From assembly GCA_030247525.1 (NCBI GenBank), contig JAOTSC010000014.1:1-34087 (forward strand): a stretch of DNA of 34,087 bases, written 5' to 3'. The DNA comes from a bacterium. GTDB taxonomy: Bacteria > Electryoneota > JAOADG01. Below, one piece after another: positions 32,101-34,087 of the stretch. The first letter of the stretch is position 1; the number at the start of each line of letters is the position of its first letter. Both the position numbers and the translations under genes were made by a program. The notes under the pieces are model-generated. The model ran no database searches, was not told where the DNA came from, and saw only the letters and a program-made list of their open reading frames with translations.

Positions 32101-32393
32101 AATCCAGTTTCCTGAGCCCCGAAATCCGAATCCCGAGCCCCCGGTTGCGTTAGCAGTAGCGTTATCCCATCGCGTTCGAGGAACCATGTCATCCCATTCT
32201 TCGCTTGACACTTATATAGCACGCGAGCATCCCACTGCCCCTTGTTCTCGGTAAAGAAAAACGGTTTTGGTACTGAGGTTGACGAGGGTTTCGTGAGGGG
32301 TTTATGAGAGGATGCGTGGTTATCCGAAGCGGAAGCGAACTCCGGAAAGCAGAACAACAGGACGAAAAGAGAAGATACAGTTGTTAATTTCAT
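29115..32393 (-). CDS. Secreted SBBP beta-propeller protein with T9SS sorting domain and in-frame repeat insertions
   Basis: 1092 residues from the ATG at 32393, chosen because GAGAGG lies just before it and a clean signal peptide follows (MKLTTVSSLFVLLFCFPEFASA); the upstream start at 32420 adds nine residues without support. After a segment with FFTENKGQWDARVLYKC, known at the start of many SBBP proteins, the frame crosses long stretches of repeat DNA. These include GSKVKGE heptads at about residues 175-210, RTFLSD-encoding palindromes and SPNTQHPSPI low complexity. Then come LGELRTALPSVYQ, about seven propeller repeats (YSTFLGGN and variants) and a T9SS C-terminal domain with YQNYPNPFN-like SQNYPNPFNSSTTISYSLP, ending KMVLLR. 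It is predicted to be exported and surface-bound. The core is paralogous to the gene at the left edge. Confidence 0.9.
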   Translation of the reverse strand: MKLTTVSSLFVLLFCFPEFASASDNHASSHKPLTKPSSTSVPKPFFFTENKGQWDARVLYKCQAKNGMTWFLERDGITLLLTQPGARDSDFGAQETGLSLRGSAATKQSHLGNGEQAIGNGEQGRGGWQPPTGGSVRRTFLSDDVMENDLPEMLRRHPARENVPMISHALKFHFVKSEGSKVKGEGSKVKGEGSKVKGEGSKVKGEGLKVNGERSTKEDSENLFQSFSTQHPTPYTLNPSPDFLHPTPYTLHQSFSTLHRAEAQSVEAQGELPWKNNYFLGNDSSKWAPNCRNFSTVVYREVWDGIDIEWYENEGKLEFDFIVHPGFDPSQIRMSVEGLEGDRISGFGDPESLLSLRERPAPKQSHLDKGNRERGTGNSRGVPRTPAVTGVGQTILSDKCSSRGRPSGSPDVNVRALLRDSRTTGGTVHRTFLSDGVMDSSRGVWHTPATTETTRTDMGVRPYPSPNTQHPSPIAQSPLPIAELLLSTSLGELRTALPSVYQISANGSRTEIEATFELTDQNTFGIVLPNGYNPDHSLRIDPLIYSTFLGGNDDDNGLDMCLDGNGGIILVGATESWNFPTTPGAFDPTISARDGYITHFNASGSQLLFSTSIGGGGDDGCTGVLIDSVGNVVVAGIARSGDFPTTSSFGPRGGDGDGFVTKLNSTGSAIQYSVVIGGSSTDQLDDLCSDGIGGYYASGLTASANFPITNALQNSMHGNSDGFLLHLNASGTQLLFCTFLGGNSIDGILAIDYDRSGYLWAAPTTLSSDFPITADAIDTSFGGGEGYDCALLCLTADGSQLLYSTYWGGSSYDVAQTVKVLNTNEVLVTGYTSSLDFPTTPGAFDTLHLGTRKAFVTKFNQNGRSVVFSTLLGGTGSDLAAPSDLSTNGSILITGQTNSADFPVTANCFDATYNGGGDCFVAVLDSTGSNLLYGTYLGGSNSDDGFCVTVDNNNDIYVSGITDSPSFPTTPNGFDPTYNAGFEDAFLTKIHIDTTDIATERILFPQTYSLSQNYPNPFNSSTTISYSLPKPGFVDLKLFDITGREVATLVNQKQQTGSYRVTIDGQHLSSGTYFVRMQSGDFVKTKKMVLLR
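31005..31259. repeat. Array of six capped palindromes inside the SBBP coding frame
   Basis: Successive hairpins: GTAGGGGCGGACT...GTCCGTCCGC; GGGCGTATgccATACGCCC ending CCTAC (31050-31072); CATCGGACAagaaTGTCCGATG (31088-31109); GGGCGACC...GGTCTGCCC ending CCTAC at 31189; GTCAGACAggatTGTCTGAC (31200-31219); and GGGCGTGCgcgGCACGCCC ending CCTAC (31236-31259). All lie within an uninterrupted minus-strand reading frame. Confidence 0.88.
31620..31870. repeat. GGTGTAAGG low-complexity region with 21-bp tandem repeat, inside the SBBP frame
   Basis: The left part is GGTGTAGGGTGTAAGG-like and the right part CACCTTTGACC-like, so the region is a long degenerate inverted repeat. About 31772-31865 is a tandem array of roughly four to five 21-bp units (ACCCTTCACCCTTGACCTTTG), read on the minus strand as GSKVKGE heptads. 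Confidence 0.85.
31964..32023. repeat. Two further palindromes inside the SBBP frame
   Basis: CGTCGGACA-agaa-TGTCCGACG followed by TAC (31964-31988), then GGGCGGCT-gcc-AGCCGCCC with a CTAC cap (32001-32023). Both are read through by the minus-strand frame, giving RTFLSD and GGWQPPTGG respectively. Confidence 0.85.
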
Positions 32394-32407
32394 CGCAACC
32401 TCTCGAA

Positions 32408-32429
32408 ATCTTAGAAGCAATTCTAAGAT
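32408..32429 (-). promoter_or_regulatory. Perfect hairpin in the leader of the second SBBP gene
   Basis: ATCTTAGAA-gcaa-TTCTAAGAT forms a 9-bp perfect stem just upstream of the GAGAGG ribosome site. It could be a leader hairpin or an operator. A possible extended -10 (TGGTAAAAT on the minus strand, 32457-32465) lies about 30 bases further upstream, without a good -35. Confidence 0.4.
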
Positions 32430-32529
32430 ACCGGTAGCGTGGAACCTAACAAAGGAATTTTACCATAAACGAGAAAAAGCACATCATCGGGTAGGGTTTT
32501 AACGGACAGGTGTGGGAAACCTCTTTTTC

Positions 32530-32733
32530 TGAACGGGTTTGGAAACCCGTAACCACCATCTCAAATACCCAACGGGTTTGGAAACCCGTAACCACCAGTT
32601 ACACGTCAAATGATGTCAGGCAAGATTACCTGCGGTGAGCCGCAAGGCGGGTTGCCTAACCTCCAACTAATATGGGGCGTGCGCGGCACGCCCCTATTTA
32701 AGACTCAACACCCATCACCCACTACCCATCCAA
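32530..32733. repeat. Repeat cluster upstream of the second SBBP gene
   Basis: Two copies of ACGGGTTTGGAAACCCGT (32533-32550 and 32572-32589), each followed by AACCACCA, precede a TCAGGCAAGATTACCTG...GGTTGCCTAACCTCC module. That module is the inverse of the one at 18135-18162, but with an extra inner hairpin. GGGCGTGCgcgGCACGCCCC and ATCACCCACTACCCATCC low-complexity sequence follow. No gene is seen in 32430-32733. Confidence 0.8.
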
Positions 32734-33129
32734 TCACCCATTGGCAACGGAGTCGATGGCAGATGTGATGAGGTCTTGTGCTTTCTTGCCGTGTGGTGCC
32801 AATTCGGCATTGTTAAGAGTATCGACCACCGTTGCCGGGTTTAGTGCCCAAATCGAGACAGTACCGTCATCCTCTTGCCGCAAACAAACCGAGCAGGGAA
32901 GAAATACACCAATCGAGGGATCGGCTTCCAGTGCGTTATGGGCAAGGGTCGGATTGCAAGCCCCGAGAATCCGGTACGGGGTTGTCTCGACGCCGATTTT
33001 CTCTTTCAACACTTTATCGGCTTCGATCCGGGTGAGAATGCCGAATCCGACTTCTTTCAAAGCGGCGGTGATTTTCGTTTCGACTTCGTCGATAGTTCCG
33101 GTTGCTTTTTTCGCGATTGCGAATTCCAT
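32734..33129 (-). CDS. DUF302 domain protein
   Basis: 131 residues from the ATG at 33129 (MEFAIAKKATG), which has GGAGG upstream; the longer frame from 33270 has no ribosome site. The whole protein is one DUF302 domain: EVETKITAALKEVGFGILTRIEADKVLKEK, then YRILGACNPTLAHNALEADPSIGVFLPCSVC and a final PHGKKAQDLITSAIDSV. DUF302 proteins are small, soluble, of unknown biochemical role, and often co-occur with redox or thiol stress genes. The CSVC cysteine pair is typical of many members. It is divergent from the DUF167 gene. Confidence 0.92.
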   Translation of the reverse strand: MEFAIAKKATGTIDEVETKITAALKEVGFGILTRIEADKVLKEKIGVETTPYRILGACNPTLAHNALEADPSIGVFLPCSVCLRQEDDGTVSIWALNPATVVDTLNNAELAPHGKKAQDLITSAIDSVANG

Positions 33130-33253
33130 AGATGGTTCCTCCGTTGTGATTTGGTTTAAGTTGCTTCGAACAATTGTGATACGATTTATCCCGGATTTAT
33201 TGTTAAGAACCTCTACTTCTCCCATCCGATGCGCGAATTCGTTATCTTGGCTT

Positions 33254-33499
33254 ATGCACCTTACCATCAAAGTGATTCCTCAATCGTCGCGCCTTGAATT
33301 TGCCGGGTGGCAAGGCGATGTTTTGCGGATAAGGCTCACGAAAGGAGCACACGACGGCGAGGCGAATGGGCAACTCATCGAGTTTCTCGCCAAGAAATGC
33401 AATGTCCCAAAAACATCGATTCGGATTCTCCACGGTGAGAAACAACGCGAGAAAACCATCGAACTACCCGACTCCGCTCACCCCTTCTTACCGGATTAA
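33254..33499 (+). CDS. DUF167 (YggU) family protein
   Basis: 81 residues from the ATG at 33254; the frame is open much further upstream but overlaps the DUF302 gene antisense. LTIKVIPQSSRLEF, VLRIRLTKGAHDGEANGQLIEFLAKKC and SIRILHGEKQREKTIEL cover the compact alpha/beta DUF167 fold, with the conserved (A)xDGxAN motif. These proteins are small and conserved, with no settled function. The ribosome site is weak. A DUF21 membrane protein follows 70 bases later on the same strand. Confidence 0.9.
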   Translation: MHLTIKVIPQSSRLEFAGWQGDVLRIRLTKGAHDGEANGQLIEFLAKKCNVPKTSIRILHGEKQREKTIELPDSAHPFLPD

Positions 33500-33569
33500 A
33501 CATTCTTTAACACTGCAAATCTACTGGTGACCACTGTTTTTTTGGTAACGGTTATACTACATTACGACC

Positions 33570-34085
33570 ATGTCCTCAATCTGGCTCGACATTCTCTTAC
33601 TCTTTCTTCTCGTACTGGCGAACGGTTGGTTTGCCATGGTCGAGATTGCCGTCGTCTCTGCCCGCAAGGCAAAATTACAAGTGCTCGCTCGTAAAGGGAA
33701 TGCTCGTGCCCAAGAAGCGTTGGCGCTCTTGACCCAACCGAGTCGCTTTCTGGCAACGGTACAAATCGGTATATCACTGGTTGGGGTCTTTGCCGGAGCT
33801 TTCGGCGGCGCAACCATTGCGGAAAAATTAGCCGTCTACTTTCGCTCCGTTCCTCTACTTGCCGAGTACAGTGAGCTCCTTGGTCTTATCGTCGTTGTCG
33901 CCGGGATAACTTACCTCTCCCTGGTCGTGGGTGAATTGGTGCCGAAACATGTAGCTTTACGTAATCCCGAGCGAGTCACTTTGTTGTTTGTTCGACCGTT
34001 ACGTTGGCTGCTTTTACTCTCCTATCCGGCGGTACGATTTCTCAGCGCCTCAAGCGACGGCATCATGAAGATGATGCGGCTTTAA
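33570..34085 (+). CDS. DUF21 (CNNM) membrane domain protein, CorC/hemolysin-like, ending early
   Basis: 171 residues. The N-terminal part of CorC/YfjD/HlyC-type transporters is visible: membrane segment DILLLFLLVLANGWFAM, EIAVVSARKAKLQ, LLTQPSRFLATVQIGISLVG, a second hydrophobic stretch LLGLIVVVAGITYLSLVVGE, LVPKHVALRNPERV, and a third LRWLLLLSYPAVRF. These proteins are linked to magnesium/cobalt efflux and normally continue into two CBS domains and a CorC domain. Here TAA ends the frame two bases before the window edge, right after MMRL. One extra T in the TTT run would read on as LLT, so a frameshift or assembly-end error is possible. A TATACT -10-like box lies at 33553-33558. Confidence 0.85.
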   Translation: MSSIWLDILLLFLLVLANGWFAMVEIAVVSARKAKLQVLARKGNARAQEALALLTQPSRFLATVQIGISLVGVFAGAFGGATIAEKLAVYFRSVPLLAEYSELLGLIVVVAGITYLSLVVGELVPKHVALRNPERVTLLFVRPLRWLLLLSYPAVRFLSASSDGIMKMMRL

Positions 34086-34087
34086 CT

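Overview
The window looks like a bacterial chromosome segment from the FCB superphylum (Bacteroidota/Ignavibacteriota/Calditrichota-like lineages). The main evidence is two large secreted SBBP beta-propeller proteins that end in a type IX secretion (T9SS) sorting domain with the YPNPFN motif. No species can be named from the sequence alone. Base composition is near 50% GC over most genes. Two accessory genes, an HNH endonuclease and an Mrr endonuclease, look visibly AT-richer.

Layout. (1) 3-1934: 3' part of an SBBP/T9SS gene cut by the left edge, followed by a repeat mosaic. (2) 2330-7182: a diverged GIY-YIG-like zinc protein (-), a DUF899 thioredoxin-like protein (+) and a BTAD/AAA/TPR regulator (+). 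(3) 7183-8885: a repeat-rich accessory stretch with a broken hicB-like antitoxin and an HNH endonuclease gene split by a frameshift. (4) 8902-11479: photolyase and a GT9 glycosyltransferase, both on -. (5) tRNA-Ser(CGA), with its own promoter and terminator. (6) 12085-20606: a redox operon with a P-loop ATPase, a four-subunit 2-oxoacid:ferredoxin oxidoreductase (delta, alpha, beta, gamma), NuoE-like and NuoF/HydB-like flavoprotein subunits, an inserted Mrr endonuclease, a HoxU/NuoG-like subunit and a CooF/HycB-like polyferredoxin. (7) 21133-28490: a lipoprotein, clpB, ppc, a GAF-type fRMsr and upp. (8) 28491-33000: a repeat mosaic and the second, complete SBBP/T9SS gene on -, in mirror orientation to the first. 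(9) DUF302, DUF167 and a DUF21 (CNNM) membrane protein at the right edge.

The central operon is best read as a machine that oxidises (or reductively carboxylates) a 2-oxoacid and passes electrons through ferredoxin clusters to an NAD(P)/FMN diaphorase module. No hydrogenase, formate dehydrogenase or aldehyde oxidoreductase catalytic subunit is present to claim that diaphorase. PEP carboxylase nearby fits central carbon metabolism around oxaloacetate and 2-oxoglutarate, but its linkage to the operon is only by proximity.

The second striking feature is a dense population of short palindromic modules. Many are capped by GTAGG...CCTAC, with interchangeable inner hairpins. They lie between genes of the redox operon, act as likely intrinsic terminators, form mosaics downstream of both SBBP genes, and are also embedded in frame inside the reading frame of the second SBBP gene. 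Together with longer GGTGTAAGG-type and CCCGAATCCCGAA-type low-complexity hairpins, they make this locus a repeat-shaped region.
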